Shown here: positions 16,624 to 27,049 of the stretch, piece by piece
Layout: every line of letters starts with the position of its first letter
Numbering within the stretch: position 1 is the stretch's first letter
DNA from: Bacillota bacterium
Lineage (GTDB): Bacteria > Bacillota_I > Bacilli_A > RF39 > UBA660
Assembly (NCBI GenBank): GCA_003149915.1
Contig: QAMK01000030.1
Coordinates: 1 to 57,283, forward strand
Length of the DNA: 57,283 bases
Direction: 5' to 3'
Position numbers and translations under genes: made by a program
The notes under the pieces: model-generated
Seen by the model: the letters and a program-made list of their open reading frames with translations, nothing else
Told to the model about the DNA's origin: nothing
The model's database searches: none

Positions 16624-18717
16624 CTAACTGACAAGAATCTGATGATTTTGATAGTCGATTGTGACAATACTATCCGGTTTGATTTCGTTGTCGATTAATT
16701 TCTTCGCTAATACTGTCTCTACTTCACGATTGACGAGACGTTTCAATGGACGAGCGCCATAAAACTCATCGTAACCTTTATCGATTAAGTAGTTCTTTGA
16801 CGCATCCGTCAAACGAATCTGGATGTGAGAGTCCTTCAAACGATCTTCAATCTCACGAACAATCTTATCTAAGACTTCGTACAATACATCTTTCGTAAGT
16901 TTCTTAAATACGATAACTTCATCGACACGATTGATAAATTCTGGTTTAAAATGCTTGTGAAGTTCTTCCATTACTTTATCATCTTGACCAGAAAGAATGT
17001 ACTCACTGCCGACGTTAGAAGTCATGATAATAATCGTATTTTTAAAGTCGACCGTACGACCATTCGAATCCGTACATCTGCCATCATCTAGAATCTGTAA
17101 CAACAAATTCAAAACCTCTGGATGGGCTTTTTCTACTTCATCGAACAAAATGATACTGTAAGGGTTTCTACGAACCGCTTCCGTTAATTCGCCACCTTGT
17201 TCGTATCCAACGTATCCTGGAGGGGCTCCGATTAAACGAGAGACAGAGAACTTCTCCATGTACTCGCTCATATCGATACGAATCATGTGACGTTCATCAT
17301 CAAATAGTTCATATGCCAAACTCTTAGCAACTTCCGTTTTACCAACACCTGTTGGACCTAGGAAGATGAAAGAGCCGATTGGACGATTTGGATCTTTGAT
17401 ACCACTTCTAGAACGAATGATAGCATCGCTTACTAATTTCAACGCTTCATCTTGTCCCATGACACGATGTCTTAAGTTGTCGTATAAAGACAATAATTTT
17501 TCTTTTTCAGTACTAACTAACTTAGCAACTGGTACACCTGTCCAACGAGAAATGACAGCCGCAATATCATCGCTAGTAACGACATCACTCAATAACTTAT
17601 TTTTCTCTAAGCCCTGTAATTCTGTCAAGTCTTTTTCAAGTCTCGGTAATACACCATGTTGCAATTTAGCAGCTTTCTCTAAGTCGTAATTATTTTCCGC
17701 TTGTTCCAAATCGAATCTTGCTTTTTCAATTTCGCTCTTCTTGTTTTTAATTTGATCGTTGATTCCCTTCTCTTTATTCCAAGCTTCTTTCATCTCGTTT
17801 TCTTGTTCTCGTAAAGTATCTAATTCCGTATTGATTTCAGCAACACGTTTCTTAGAAATATCATCTTTTTCTTTGCGAATGGCTTCTTTTTCGATTTCCA
17901 AACGCATGATTTTACGAGAAAGTTCATCGAGTTCTGTCGGAACAGAGTCCATCTGTACACGAATCGTTGCACATGCCTCATCGACCAAATCGATAGCCTT
18001 ATCTGGTAAATAGCGATCTGTAATATAACGATTGGATAATACCGCAGCAGAAACCAAAGCACGGTCTTGAATCGTAACACCATGATGGATTTCGTAACGT
18101 TCCTTTAAGCCACGAAGAATCGTAATCGTATCTTCGACAGAAGGTTCATGAACGATAATCTTTTGAAATCTTCGCTCTAGGGCACCATCTTTCTCAATAT
18201 ATTGACGATATTCATTTAACGTTGTCGCACCAATGACATGAATCTCACCACGCGCCAACATCGGCTTTAGGATATTAGAAGTATCCATGGCACCTTCCGC
18301 ACCAGTTCCGACAATCATGTGAATCTCATCGATAAACATGATGATGTTTCCTTCACTTTTCTTAACTTCGTTTAAAACGTTTTTCAAACGTTCCTCAAAT
18401 TCACCACGATACTTGGCACCAGCCACCAAAGAAGCCATATCGAGTTCCCAAATCGTCTTATCTTTCAAACTTTCTGGGACATCGCCTTTGACAATTCTCT
18501 GGGCAAGTCCTTCGACAATAGCAGTTTTACCGACACCAGGTTCACCGATTAAAACCGGATTATTCTTCGTTTTTCTAGATAAAATTCTCGTAATACTACG
18601 AATTTCATCATCACGGCCAATTACCGGATCTGTCTTTCTAGTCTTGACCTCATTCGTAATGTCACGACCATATTTTTTTAATACATCTTCTTCTTGATTA
18701 GTAGGCATTCCATACAT
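16624..18717 (-). CDS. clpB: ClpB-type AAA+ disaggregase lacking the N domain
   Basis: Two-ring Hsp100 chaperone that threads aggregated proteins, normally with DnaK. Visible motifs: NBD1 Walker [10 protein letters not shown] and Walker B FIDEIH, the long coiled-coil M domain (about residues 270-390) that distinguishes ClpB from ClpC/ClpA, NBD2 Walker [10 protein letters not shown] and Walker [11 protein letters not shown], sensor TSNVGS and the C-terminal GARPLKRLV motif. There is no ClpP-binding IGF loop. Length is 697 residues against about 860 normally, because the substrate-binding N domain is absent: NBD1 begins within 30 residues of the start. The ATG at 18717 has GAGGTG 6 nt upstream. 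Transcription is from a CIRCE-controlled promoter. Confidence 0.94.
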   Translation of the reverse strand: MYGMPTNQEEDVLKKYGRDITNEVKTRKTDPVIGRDDEIRSITRILSRKTKNNPVLIGEPGVGKTAIVEGLAQRIVKGDVPESLKDKTIWELDMASLVAGAKYRGEFEERLKNVLNEVKKSEGNIIMFIDEIHMIVGTGAEGAMDTSNILKPMLARGEIHVIGATTLNEYRQYIEKDGALERRFQKIIVHEPSVEDTITILRGLKERYEIHHGVTIQDRALVSAAVLSNRYITDRYLPDKAIDLVDEACATIRVQMDSVPTELDELSRKIMRLEIEKEAIRKEKDDISKKRVAEINTELDTLREQENEMKEAWNKEKGINDQIKNKKSEIEKARFDLEQAENNYDLEKAAKLQHGVLPRLEKDLTELQGLEKNKLLSDVVTSDDIAAVISRWTGVPVAKLVSTEKEKLLSLYDNLRHRVMGQDEALKLVSDAIIRSRSGIKDPNRPIGSFIFLGPTGVGKTEVAKSLAYELFDDERHMIRIDMSEYMEKFSVSRLIGAPPGYVGYEQGGELTEAVRRNPYSIILFDEVEKAHPEVLNLLLQILDDGRCTDSNGRTVDFKNTIIIMTSNVGSEYILSGQDDKVMEELHKHFKPEFINRVDEVIVFKKLTKDVLYEVLDKIVREIEDRLKDSHIQIRLTDASKNYLIDKGYDEFYGARPLKRLVNREVETVLAKKLIDNEIKPDSIVTIDYQNHQILVS

Positions 18718-18739
18718 ATATATCACCTCACTAGCATCC

Positions 18740-18781
18740 ATTATACTCACTTAATTAGCACTTGTCAAGCGAGAGTGCTAA
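18740..18781 (-). promoter_or_regulatory. clpB promoter with CIRCE operator (HrcA site)
   Basis: Minus-strand TTGACA, 17 bp, TATAAT (-10 at 18740-18745, -35 at 18763-18768). Overlapping the -35 is CIRCE at 18755-18781: TTAGCACTT on the plus strand, 9 nt, GAGTGCTAA, one mismatch from the TTAGCACTC-N9-GAGTGCTAA consensus. HrcA bound here would block RNA polymerase. Confidence 0.92.
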
Positions 18782-18809
18782 TTATTTTTATTTTATGTAA
18801 AAAAGAAAA

Positions 18810-18835
18810 AAAGATGTGCATTTTTCACATCTTTT
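18810..18835 (-). terminator. Intrinsic terminator of the SH3b-protein gene
   Basis: Hairpin AAAAGATGTG/CACATCTTTT overlapping the stop codon, with a T-rich stretch after it on the minus strand. Confidence 0.75.
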
Positions 18836-19874
18836 AGTAAGGCATTACATACTTTTCTGACAAATAAGAACGGAATCCAACCGCATTCGGTAACGATGCC
18901 CGATATCCAAATTCAAAATATTTTACTGGTTCTGTAAAGTACTGATGAACGTTCCTTGGAATCAAATAATCGACATTGATACAAGAGTTAGCAGGAACGC
19001 CGCCAATTAAATACTCCTGTTTAGGTGAAAATTCATACGGATTAGAAACCAAATCTTGATACGCATTTACAGTACTATCCAATAAGTTCCCTGCTTGAAA
19101 CATCAAGTTAGGTGTTTCCAAAGATACGACGCTTTCATTGATTGTGGAAATCGTTTCCACATCCGAATACGGCGTTATGATATAGTAAAACGTTGGCGAT
19201 AAAGACTCTGGTGGAATCAAGATTTTACTCCAAACTTGTAAATTGATATGAAGTCCATCACTCAAATTAGAAAACGTACCACGAACCGTAACATCATCGT
19301 ACTCTCGTTCAAAATTAGAAATGGAATACACCATGTAATACCGTTGTGTCTTATAAACACTCGTTCCTAAAGAGTCCGTTGCAATATACTGAATGTAATC
19401 ATCATCTAAAATCTCATACGTAATATCACAACCGTAACTAGAGGTACACGTAAGGCCATCTAACGTAATGTTGCCATCTACAAACACGACATATTCATCA
19501 TAATATTTCAGTTCGATATCGGACTTTCTAGCCTGCCCAGTCTCTTTGACATAAGGAGCATCCTTCTTAGATCCGACATATCCTTTGATTCCATCTTTTT
19601 CAATCTGATACCATTCGTACTCTTCATCGACCGTATAACCTAAGACATCGTACGTTTCTCCTTGTTTGACTTGTCCTAAAATTTCAGCATCCAAACTAGC
19701 CTCCGCTCGAATGTTGATGAGTCGGTACACAATCGTAATCTGCCACTTGGAAGCATCGTAAGAGTCACCGGAAGAGTCACTTCGAAACAAAGCCCAGAAA
19801 ACGAGAAAGAAAACCAAAAAAACAATGAACAATGCAAAACAAACGATAGCGATGATACGTTCTTTATTTTTCAT
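18834..19874 (-). CDS. Membrane-anchored SH3b-domain protein
   Basis: A 346-residue protein. An N-terminal signal anchor spans about residues 8-29 (IIAIVCFALFIVFLVFFLVF). A bacterial SH3 (SH3b) domain follows at about 45-105, with the characteristic INIRAEASLDAEILGQVKQG start and GWxxI-like WYQIEKDGIKGYVG end. The remaining 240 residues are extracellular, beta-rich and unassigned, with a cysteine pair in LTCTSSYGCDI. SH3b domains usually bind cell-wall peptides, so the protein is probably retained at the envelope. It is a single transcription unit next to a spore-associated-looking cluster. A GGAGGATGCC ribosome binding site precedes the ATG. Confidence 0.8.
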   Translation of the reverse strand: MKNKERIIAIVCFALFIVFLVFFLVFWALFRSDSSGDSYDASKWQITIVYRLINIRAEASLDAEILGQVKQGETYDVLGYTVDEEYEWYQIEKDGIKGYVGSKKDAPYVKETGQARKSDIELKYYDEYVVFVDGNITLDGLTCTSSYGCDITYEILDDDYIQYIATDSLGTSVYKTQRYYMVYSISNFEREYDDVTVRGTFSNLSDGLHINLQVWSKILIPPESLSPTFYYIITPYSDVETISTINESVVSLETPNLMFQAGNLLDSTVNAYQDLVSNPYEFSPKQEYLIGGVPANSCINVDYLIPRNVHQYFTEPVKYFEFGYRASLPNAVGFRSYLSEKYVMPY

Positions 19875-19947
19875 GGCATCCTCCTTTTCATGAGTACAAA
19901 CTGCTACTCATCTACTATCATTAGTATAGTCAAAGAAGACAAAAAAA

Positions 19948-19969
19948 GCAAACGTTTTTCCGTTTGCTA
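19948..19969 (-). terminator. Intrinsic terminator of the LysM/SleC-like operon
   Basis: Minus-strand AGCAAACG-GAAAAA-CGTTTGCT followed by TTTTTTTG, overlapping the stop codon at 19967. Confidence 0.88.
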
Positions 19970-21313
19970 ACTCTTAGACATCTCGACAATCTGGTACCAT
20001 GTCGCGGGTCCAACCACACCGTTTTCAGGAAGATTCGCCATCTTTTGAATCGCTTTTACCGAAGACTCAGTCAAAGAATCGAATGTACCATCGACTCGTA
20101 CACCAGGTATATTTTTCTTTCGTACGCAGATTTGATATAAAAATTGTTGCAGTCTCTTGACGTCATCGCCAGTCATACCGATTGACAAAAAGTATCCCGG
20201 ATAAAACTCATCGCGATAGTCATAGTACTTACTTGGAACCGACTCTAACAATTGATTATAGACATCTAAAAGGACAGGCCAATCTTCGACATCCAACTTT
20301 CCATCCGCATCCAATCCATACTTTTCTTGAAACGCAATGAGCATTTCCTGTAAATTATCATCAAAGACATCTCCTACTTCTAACAGCGGCAAAGAAGAAT
20401 CCAAATAGGCAATCACGGATAGTAAATAAGCAAGAAGTCGAATATAGGGACCTTGATCACCATATTCCAATGCTTGTTCATAAAGAAGTGTCGCTTCTTC
20501 TTCACTTATTCCCTCACTCTCCAAATCGGCAATTCGTTTGACACTATTGTAAATATATTTAATTTTATACCAAGTCGATTTATCTACTTCCCCAGTCTGC
20601 TCTAAACTAAAAATATCTTGAAATACTTTAACTGCTCGTTCCATCTCAACTGTGAAAAACTCATTTAAATTCGATATGACAGGAATCGCCGGATAGTTAT
20701 TGGCAATCCGATTCAATTGAATTTTTAGAGTCCTTACCGGATCTCCGGCCGAACCAACCACAAGTGGAAATCCCGGATAAGAAGACATCAAAGGTTCCAC
20801 CGGAGCATCGTAAACAACTTGGATATCGTCACCATAATAATATCTTAAAATCTCCAATGGATCAAAACCACGATTGGCTAAGTTGACACTTCCCCATTGC
20901 GAAAGTCCATTGCAAGTACTGCCGTTTTTACCAGCACAATACTGTGCAAAAAGTGGTTGAATCTGCCCCTCTCTTCGAATGTAATCATTAAATAGATCAT
21001 CTACAATGACAGCGATATTTTCGAAAAATTGACTATCTTCCCGAAATGTCTGATCATATGTCGGATCACTTGTAATATCAAATCCGTATCCTTGTGAAGG
21101 ATACCATTCGTTGTAGACACGATTGAGGGCAAACGAAATCTGAGCTAAAATGTTAGCTTTGATCGCATCGGTTGGAAAAGAAGGATAAATTTCAGACGTA
21201 GCAACGTTCGTAATATATTCGATAAACGGAATCGTAATGTTCCGAGCAGCCTCATTAGGAGCACCCAAATGAACAGTAATATACTCTGGAACGACCGGAA
21301 CTCTAACGGGCAT
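19967..21313 (-). CDS. SpoIID-like plus peptidoglycan-binding protein (SleC-like cortex-lytic family)
   Basis: A 448-residue protein. Residues 1-180 resemble the SpoIID/LytB-type domain of SleC-like spore cortex-lytic proteins (PEYITVHLGAP, IEYITNVATSEIYPSFP, LFAQYCAGKNG...LSQWGSV, ILRYYYGDDI). Two peptidoglycan-binding modules follow, near 185-270 and 365-445 (RVDGTFDSLTESSVKAIQK, ENGVVGPATWYQI). SleC of clostridia degrades cortex peptidoglycan during germination and is made as a pro-protein with an N-terminal module; here that module appears to be the separate upstream gene. The start has GGAGGT 4 nt upstream and overlaps the preceding gene by 11 nt. No signal peptide is visible, which fits mother-cell synthesis. 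Confidence 0.85.
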   Translation of the reverse strand: MPVRVPVVPEYITVHLGAPNEAARNITIPFIEYITNVATSEIYPSFPTDAIKANILAQISFALNRVYNEWYPSQGYGFDITSDPTYDQTFREDSQFFENIAVIVDDLFNDYIRREGQIQPLFAQYCAGKNGSTCNGLSQWGSVNLANRGFDPLEILRYYYGDDIQVVYDAPVEPLMSSYPGFPLVVGSAGDPVRTLKIQLNRIANNYPAIPVISNLNEFFTVEMERAVKVFQDIFSLEQTGEVDKSTWYKIKYIYNSVKRIADLESEGISEEEATLLYEQALEYGDQGPYIRLLAYLLSVIAYLDSSLPLLEVGDVFDDNLQEMLIAFQEKYGLDADGKLDVEDWPVLLDVYNQLLESVPSKYYDYRDEFYPGYFLSIGMTGDDVKRLQQFLYQICVRKKNIPGVRVDGTFDSLTESSVKAIQKMANLPENGVVGPATWYQIVEMSKS

Positions 21314-21716
21314 AGCTACCTCCCTGAATCATAGGAACCATTTTGATGTACTGCAACACTTTTAATCCTCCGAACATTCCAATCGTATATTTTTTTAAGG
21401 TTTGAAAAGATTCTTTGACTGCGGTCAAATCGTACACTTCAAATTCAGAAAACGTCTCCGTCGATACATTGTACGTATCTGCTGGCGCTGGTAAAGTAAT
21501 ATTATCGATAATGCCACTAGAATCCGTATACCCGCGAAAAAAAACAACAATATTACCTTCAATTTCTTTAGTAATTAAAATCTCTACGTCGGGAATCGGA
21601 ATTGCCTGATCGGCCATAAATGCCTGCACCTTTAAATATCCAACATCCGAATTTTGTTTTGCAAATGCCGGATAAGCATCTGTCTTTTGAAACTCTTCAT
21701 AAGAAATTAAAGCCAT
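21303..21716 (-). CDS. Carboxypeptidase-regulatory-like domain protein (SleC N-module-like)
   Basis: A 137-residue protein with a central beta-sandwich-like segment (YLKVQAFMADQAIPIPDVEI, FFRGYTDSSGIIDNITLP, the GxPxxGAxV/TD-x-x-G pattern of carboxypeptidase regulatory-like domains). In many Firmicutes this kind of module forms the N-terminal part of SleC-like cortex-lytic proteins, directly before the SpoIID-like domain. Here it is a separate cistron that overlaps the SpoIID-like gene by 11 nt. Its start has AAGGAGG 6 nt upstream and its ATG lies 1-2 nt after the LysM gene stop, so all three genes are translationally linked. The split could allow a non-covalent inhibitor-enzyme pair (inference). 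Confidence 0.7.
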   Translation of the reverse strand: MALISYEEFQKTDAYPAFAKQNSDVGYLKVQAFMADQAIPIPDVEILITKEIEGNIVVFFRGYTDSSGIIDNITLPAPADTYNVSTETFSEFEVYDLTAVKESFQTLKKYTIGMFGGLKVLQYIKMVPMIQGGSYAR

Positions 21717-21717
21717 T

Positions 21718-22524
21718 TTAAGCCTCCTTTATTTTTAATACTTGCCCAATCGATAACAGATTGCTAGTCAAGTTATTCAGTCTCTTGATACTGTCGACAC
21801 TGACACCATATCTAGATGCCAACGAATACAAATTATCTCCTTTAACAACTGTATGCGTAATGTAAGTAGGTTCCGTGTAATTAGTGCCATAACACTCTAA
21901 AATGACACCAGTTCCAGGAACTTTCAACATCATTCCAATGCTGAGTTGATCACTCGTTAAATGATTCAAAGCCTTGAGTTCTGATACGGTAATACCATAT
22001 TGATTGGCAATTGAATACAAAGTATCTCCTTTTTGAACTAAGTAAACACCATAATTTTGACCCGTTTCCATCGTAGGAATTTTTAAAACTTGCCCAATAC
22101 TGAGTACTGTCGACGATAGATTGTTGAACGACATAATTTCAGAAACCGTCGTATCAAACGATTTGGCAATACTATACAGAGAATCCCCTTTTTTAACCGT
22201 GTAATTCACGTAGCCGGAAGAGTCATTGCCATCGAGTGCAGGAATTTGTAAAACCATTCCAATCGACAATAAGTCACTGGTAAGTCCATTGAATTGTTTA
22301 ATCGCATCAACTGTCGTATTGTAAAGTCTAGCAATACTGTATAAGGAATCTCCTCTTTGAACGGTATAAGTTGTATTTCCTGTCGTAGGAATCTGTAACA
22401 CATCTCCGACCGTAATCGCATCGCTAGTTAAATTGTTCAAACGCTTAATTTCTGAAACACTTACTCCAAACTGCTTGGATATTCCATATAACGTATCTCC
22501 TCTTTGAACCGTATATGTTCTCAT
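21718..22524 (-). CDS. Five-LysM-repeat protein
   Basis: A 268-residue protein made almost entirely of five LysM domains (starts near residues 3, 52, 109, 159 and 224), each with the YTVxxGDTLYSIAxxYG...V..IKxLN...S..LSIGQVLKIP pattern. LysM domains bind N-acetylglucosamine in peptidoglycan or chitin-like polymers. There is no signal peptide, no catalytic domain and no cell-wall anchor. A LysM protein made without export in an operon with a SleC-like protein suggests targeting to the spore cortex or coat from the mother cell, as for SafA or SpoVID (inference). It is the first gene of the three-gene operon, divergent from the collagen-like gene. Confidence 0.9.
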   Translation of the reverse strand: MRTYTVQRGDTLYGISKQFGVSVSEIKRLNNLTSDAITVGDVLQIPTTGNTTYTVQRGDSLYSIARLYNTTVDAIKQFNGLTSDLLSIGMVLQIPALDGNDSSGYVNYTVKKGDSLYSIAKSFDTTVSEIMSFNNLSSTVLSIGQVLKIPTMETGQNYGVYLVQKGDTLYSIANQYGITVSELKALNHLTSDQLSIGMMLKVPGTGVILECYGTNYTEPTYITHTVVKGDNLYSLASRYGVSVDSIKRLNNLTSNLLSIGQVLKIKEA

Positions 22525-22670
22525 TTTCCACCTCTATCTCATCTTATGATGAAAGACATCAAAAAAAGACCAACTACTAAATTTTGAATAATTCAGAAAA
22601 AAAATACAGCAAATTTTATAAAAAGTCATGATTTTCTGGGTTAATGGTGTCCCGCATTTCTTCGTTCAAA

Positions 22671-23430
<760 letters not shown>

Positions 23431-23431
23431 T

Positions 23432-24529
23432 ATGACAGAACACAAATACAAAGTAGTCGTATACGCAATTTGCAAAAACGAAGAAAAGTTTGTCGAGCGC
23501 TGGTATGAATCGGTAAAAGAAGCAGATGAAATTTACGTATTGGATACCGGTTCTACCGATAATACCGTAAAGAAATTAAAAGAATGCGGAATTCACGTTA
23601 AGACAAAAGTTTTCAAACCGTGGCGATTTGACGTCGCTCGAAACGAATCGTTAAAAATGGTTCCAGATGATACCGATATTTGTGTCTGTACGGATTTGGA
23701 TGAAGTCTTCATGCCTGGCTGGCGCAAAGAACTAGAAAAATATTGGCAACCTGATACAACCAGAGCAAGATACAATTACAATTGGAGTCTAGATGAAAAC
23801 AATAACCCGATTGTAAACTTCTACCTAGATAAAATCCACACCAAGAAAGATTATAAATGGACCCATCCTGTTCATGAAGTCTTAACAGCACTGAAAGAAG
23901 AACGAGTTGTGACAATCGATTCCATCACATTGAATCATTACCCAGATCACGAGAAATCGAGATCTTCTTACCTACCTTTACTAGAACTTTCTGTAAAAGA
24001 AGACCCCGAAAACGATCGTAACGTCCACTACTTGGGACGCGAGTACATGTATTACCACAAATGGAATCGTTGTATCGATACGTTAATTAAACACCTATCG
24101 CTAAAGACCGCAACTTGGAAAGACGAACGAGCAGCATCGATGCGATTCATTGCTAGATCCTACTTTCATCTAAAACGGTACCGTGAAGCCGAAATGTGGT
24201 TAAAGTTAGCCATCGAAGAAGCGCCATACCTACGCGATGGTTATACAGAACTTGCCTTTTTGTATTATTCACAAGAAGAATATGAAAAGTGCATTCATAC
24301 TGCTCTACAAGCATTAAAAATCAAAACGCATCCTAAGACATACATCAATGAAGTCATGAGTTTTGACGGAACCTTATACGATTTATTAGCGATTTCATCA
24401 TTCCGACTAAAGCAATATGATTATGCTGTGTACTGGAATACAATCGCCCTAGAATACAAACCCGATGATGCAAGACTACAAAATAATCATCAGGTCTACT
24501 TACAAAAAGAAGCCAATCCAAACGATTAG
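23432..24529 (+). CDS. Family 2 glycosyltransferase with C-terminal TPR repeats
   Basis: A 365-residue protein. The N-terminal GT-A domain shows AICKNEEKFVERW, the nucleotide-binding VLDTGSTDNT (38-45) and a metal-binding DLDE (88-91), followed by a conserved WTHPVHEVL. From about residue 200 helical TPR-like repeats follow (YFHLKRYREAEMWLKLAIEEAP, split over two units, and LAFLYYSQEEYEKCIHTALQAL). This layout matches the SPBc2/SunS- and SgtA-type enzymes that glycosylate peptides and spore-surface collagen-like proteins. The ATG at 23432 begins 1 nt after the stop of the collagen-like gene and lacks a strong ribosome binding site, so it is probably translated by coupling. The reading frame extends upstream inside the collagen gene but that part is a frame artefact. 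Confidence 0.88.
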   Translation: MTEHKYKVVVYAICKNEEKFVERWYESVKEADEIYVLDTGSTDNTVKKLKECGIHVKTKVFKPWRFDVARNESLKMVPDDTDICVCTDLDEVFMPGWRKELEKYWQPDTTRARYNYNWSLDENNNPIVNFYLDKIHTKKDYKWTHPVHEVLTALKEERVVTIDSITLNHYPDHEKSRSSYLPLLELSVKEDPENDRNVHYLGREYMYYHKWNRCIDTLIKHLSLKTATWKDERAASMRFIARSYFHLKRYREAEMWLKLAIEEAPYLRDGYTELAFLYYSQEEYEKCIHTALQALKIKTHPKTYINEVMSFDGTLYDLLAISSFRLKQYDYAVYWNTIALEYKPDDARLQNNHQVYLQKEANPND

Positions 24530-24539
24530 CTTCTTTTTT
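24504..24539. terminator. Intrinsic terminator shared by convergent genes
   Basis: AAAAAGAAGC, 15-nt loop containing the TAG stop, GCTTCTTTTTT. It serves the glycosyltransferase gene and probably also the convergent gene ending at 24538. Confidence 0.8.
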
Positions 24540-26115
24540 AGTCACGAACAAGTTTCAATTGTTCTTTATTGACGTTTTCTTTTTTGTATAAGTCATCTTC
24601 CATTTTAGCAAAATAAGCATCTTGCTCCATTAAAACGACTTGTAACTTTTCAAAATCTGCAGCAATGGAGTCGTATGCCGGATACGAAGAAAACTCTCTT
24701 TCACATTGTTCCATAATATCTTCTAAATATTTCATATTTTCGTTTAATAACGCTCTTGCCATACCGATGTCCATGGATCCTTTTCGAATAATTTTCTGAT
24801 AGTCATCGACCTTAACTGTTTTTTCATGAACGGCATGAGATGGAGGTGCCACCAAATGACGGATTCCTGTGACCGTTGCAACGACACCTAAGGCGACGGC
24901 AGAAGCACCCCGAATTCCAGGCACTAACATTCCAACTGCAAGACCAGCCATTAAGTTTTTCGTCTGCTTACTGATGCCATCCATCACGTAATGAGTTCGC
25001 TCAGAAGTAGATACCGCATTCGCAAGTTTTCCATCGATATCACGGAGAATCGCTTCTTGTCTTTGAACCATATCCTGCACCATACCAGAAATCTTTTCTT
25101 GATTGTAATACTCATCCAAATAACGGTTGTAGTCTTCTTCGACCAGTCCTAATTCTTCGCCTTTTTCTTCCGTTCGCTCTTTTAATTGTTCTACTCGGTC
25201 CTTACTTTTCTCGATTTCAGAAATCAACTGATCAAAGTAAAGAATGAAACGATTGTCACCAACGTATTCCCGGTTACTGATTTTATGAACCAAATGAATT
25301 CCCAGTTCCTCCAAATAAGTTTGATCGAATAAGTAATCGTTGTCGTTTAAGTCGTCCAATAACTTTTGTAAGGCCACTAAGATTTCTTCTAACTGCGCTG
25401 CAAGTTTCTCTGCCTCTTGTTGTTCTTGCACAGCATCAACTTGTTTTTGAATGACCCATTCGCGATATGCAAGATCTCGTAACTCGTATTCGATATCGTA
25501 AATCTTCTCGTTCAAAACTCTGACGAGTGCTTCGTTTTCAATTCGTTCACGGTCCGTTAAAGGAGTCCCTACTTTTTTTCTTTTCTTAGGTCGAAGAGGT
25601 TCTTGCTTCTCTGGCTTTGCATCTTTTTGAATCGGTTTATTTTCTTTTTCTGCTACGTCAGGAATAACAACAGGAACTGGTTTCGTTTCCTTTTTAGGAA
25701 CCGGTTTTGATGGCTTGGATACGACTGGTTTTACTTGTTCTACATTCTTTGGAGATGGTGTCTCCTTTGTTTGAACTGGTGTTTGTTCTGATGGTTGCTG
25801 TTCCTTTTGCTTCATCTCCTGATCGATATCGATGACAGAAATGCCCTTTTTCTTTTTTGGCTTGGGATTTTGAAGTGCCACTTTTGTACCATTTTCGATT
25901 ACTTCAGGAGGCGTAGCAGAAACCAAAACAACTCTTCTCTTTTTCTTAGAATCCGGTTCTAAAGAATACTTGGTATTCGTAATTTGAACGACACGTTTCT
26001 TTTTTGGACGATTCTTTTTCGCTTGTTCCCGTAGTTTCATTTTTTTTCTTTCGATGTTTTTTAACACCCTACGATAATCGTTTCCTTTTCCTTTACTTCC
26101 AATATTTTCATTCAT
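24538..26115 (-). CDS. Basic, coiled-coil hypothetical protein, 525 aa
   Basis: Unrecognised 525-residue protein. Residues 1-190 are Lys/Pro/Glu-rich, low-complexity and probably disordered (VVSKPSKPVPKKETKPVP). Residues about 195-350 form long coiled coils (LEEILVALQKLLDDLND, EKSKDRVEQLKERTEEKG). Near 385-425 there is a Gly/Ala/Val-rich hydrophobic segment (LMAGLAVGMLVPGIRGASAV) that could be a membrane hairpin. Another helical region closes the protein. An AGGAGG site lies 8 nt before the ATG and overlaps the end of the EamA transporter gene, 12 nt upstream. It might be a spore-morphogenesis or cytoskeletal-type scaffold, but nothing proves that. Confidence 0.72.
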   Translation of the reverse strand: MNENIGSKGKGNDYRRVLKNIERKKMKLREQAKKNRPKKKRVVQITNTKYSLEPDSKKKRRVVLVSATPPEVIENGTKVALQNPKPKKKKGISVIDIDQEMKQKEQQPSEQTPVQTKETPSPKNVEQVKPVVSKPSKPVPKKETKPVPVVIPDVAEKENKPIQKDAKPEKQEPLRPKKRKKVGTPLTDRERIENEALVRVLNEKIYDIEYELRDLAYREWVIQKQVDAVQEQQEAEKLAAQLEEILVALQKLLDDLNDNDYLFDQTYLEELGIHLVHKISNREYVGDNRFILYFDQLISEIEKSKDRVEQLKERTEEKGEELGLVEEDYNRYLDEYYNQEKISGMVQDMVQRQEAILRDIDGKLANAVSTSERTHYVMDGISKQTKNLMAGLAVGMLVPGIRGASAVALGVVATVTGIRHLVAPPSHAVHEKTVKVDDYQKIIRKGSMDIGMARALLNENMKYLEDIMEQCEREFSSYPAYDSIAADFEKLQVVLMEQDAYFAKMEDDLYKKENVNKEQLKLVRD

Positions 26116-26127
26116 GGTTCATTCCTC

Positions 26128-26988
26128 CTACAAAATCAAAATCAGTAATGTACATAAAATGATGACTGCAATGCAGATGCTTTGCCAAAAAGAAAGTTTT
26201 TCTTTCAAAATACTGCGCGACAAATAATTTGTCAAAACCGTATACATCGCCATAATCGGTGTGACAACCGACATACTAGAACCGTACAAGGCAACCGATG
26301 ATAACAAATTACCAAAGTCAGTCCCGCCAATTCCTAATACGGTATCTTTTGTAATTTTATGGAAAGAAATCTTTTTGAGTTTCAAATAAGTCAAAACACC
26401 GATGGCAGATAACAAATAACAGATTCCAAAATAGTAAAAACAGTCCATCAACGTAAGACCATCGACGTAGGACCATTTTTCTAAATACGTTGCGAATGCT
26501 ACGATAATCATGTAAATAACAGCAGCAACGAGTCCAATGTTAAGTGCTTTTCCCTGCGATGTTCCTTTCGTCTGTAAAAAACTCATGACGACGATGGCAA
26601 CGGTAATACAAATCGCTGCCAAAAAGGATATCATGCCAACATCTTCTTTTAAAATAAAGAATCCTAAAAACACATTGATGATTGGATATGCGGCCATAAC
26701 TGGTGATACGACCGAAAGTTTTCCACTTTTAATCGCTTTAGTATAGAAGACCATCCCAATGATATTAGCAAGTGCCGCTGGCATAAAGCGAAAAAAGCGA
26801 CTCCACGAAAAAGTAGAAAATGTACTTGGTGATAATATGAACACCGTTCCAAAATATAAAATAGACATACCTAAGTATTGATAAAAAATAATAACTCTGC
26901 GGTTTTTAGATACGCTATCTTTGGCCATGTATACTTCGCCAACTGCCCACAAAATTGCTACCAGAATGGCAACCAATATGCTAACCAT
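26128..26988 (-). CDS. EamA/DMT-family transporter
   Basis: A 286-residue integral membrane protein with ten hydrophobic helices arranged as two five-helix EamA repeats. Each repeat carries the family pattern of a conserved basic or acidic segment after a pair of helices (FYTKAIKSGKLSVVSPVMAAYPI in the first; ALYGSSMSVVTPIMAMYTVLTNY in the second). Members export or import amino acids, nucleosides or other metabolites; the substrate cannot be read. It begins after a 70-nt gap containing the glmS terminator and ends 12 nt before the 525-residue coiled-coil gene, with which it is coupled. Confidence 0.88.
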   Translation of the reverse strand: MVSILVAILVAILWAVGEVYMAKDSVSKNRRVIIFYQYLGMSILYFGTVFILSPSTFSTFSWSRFFRFMPAALANIIGMVFYTKAIKSGKLSVVSPVMAAYPIINVFLGFFILKEDVGMISFLAAICITVAIVVMSFLQTKGTSQGKALNIGLVAAVIYMIIVAFATYLEKWSYVDGLTLMDCFYYFGICYLLSAIGVLTYLKLKKISFHKITKDTVLGIGGTDFGNLLSSVALYGSSMSVVTPIMAMYTVLTNYLSRSILKEKLSFWQSICIAVIILCTLLILIL

Positions 26989-27049
26989 ATGAGTGTCCCC
27001 TTTCCAATTCCAATGTATCTATCATACCATAAAATGAACCAAAAGAAAA

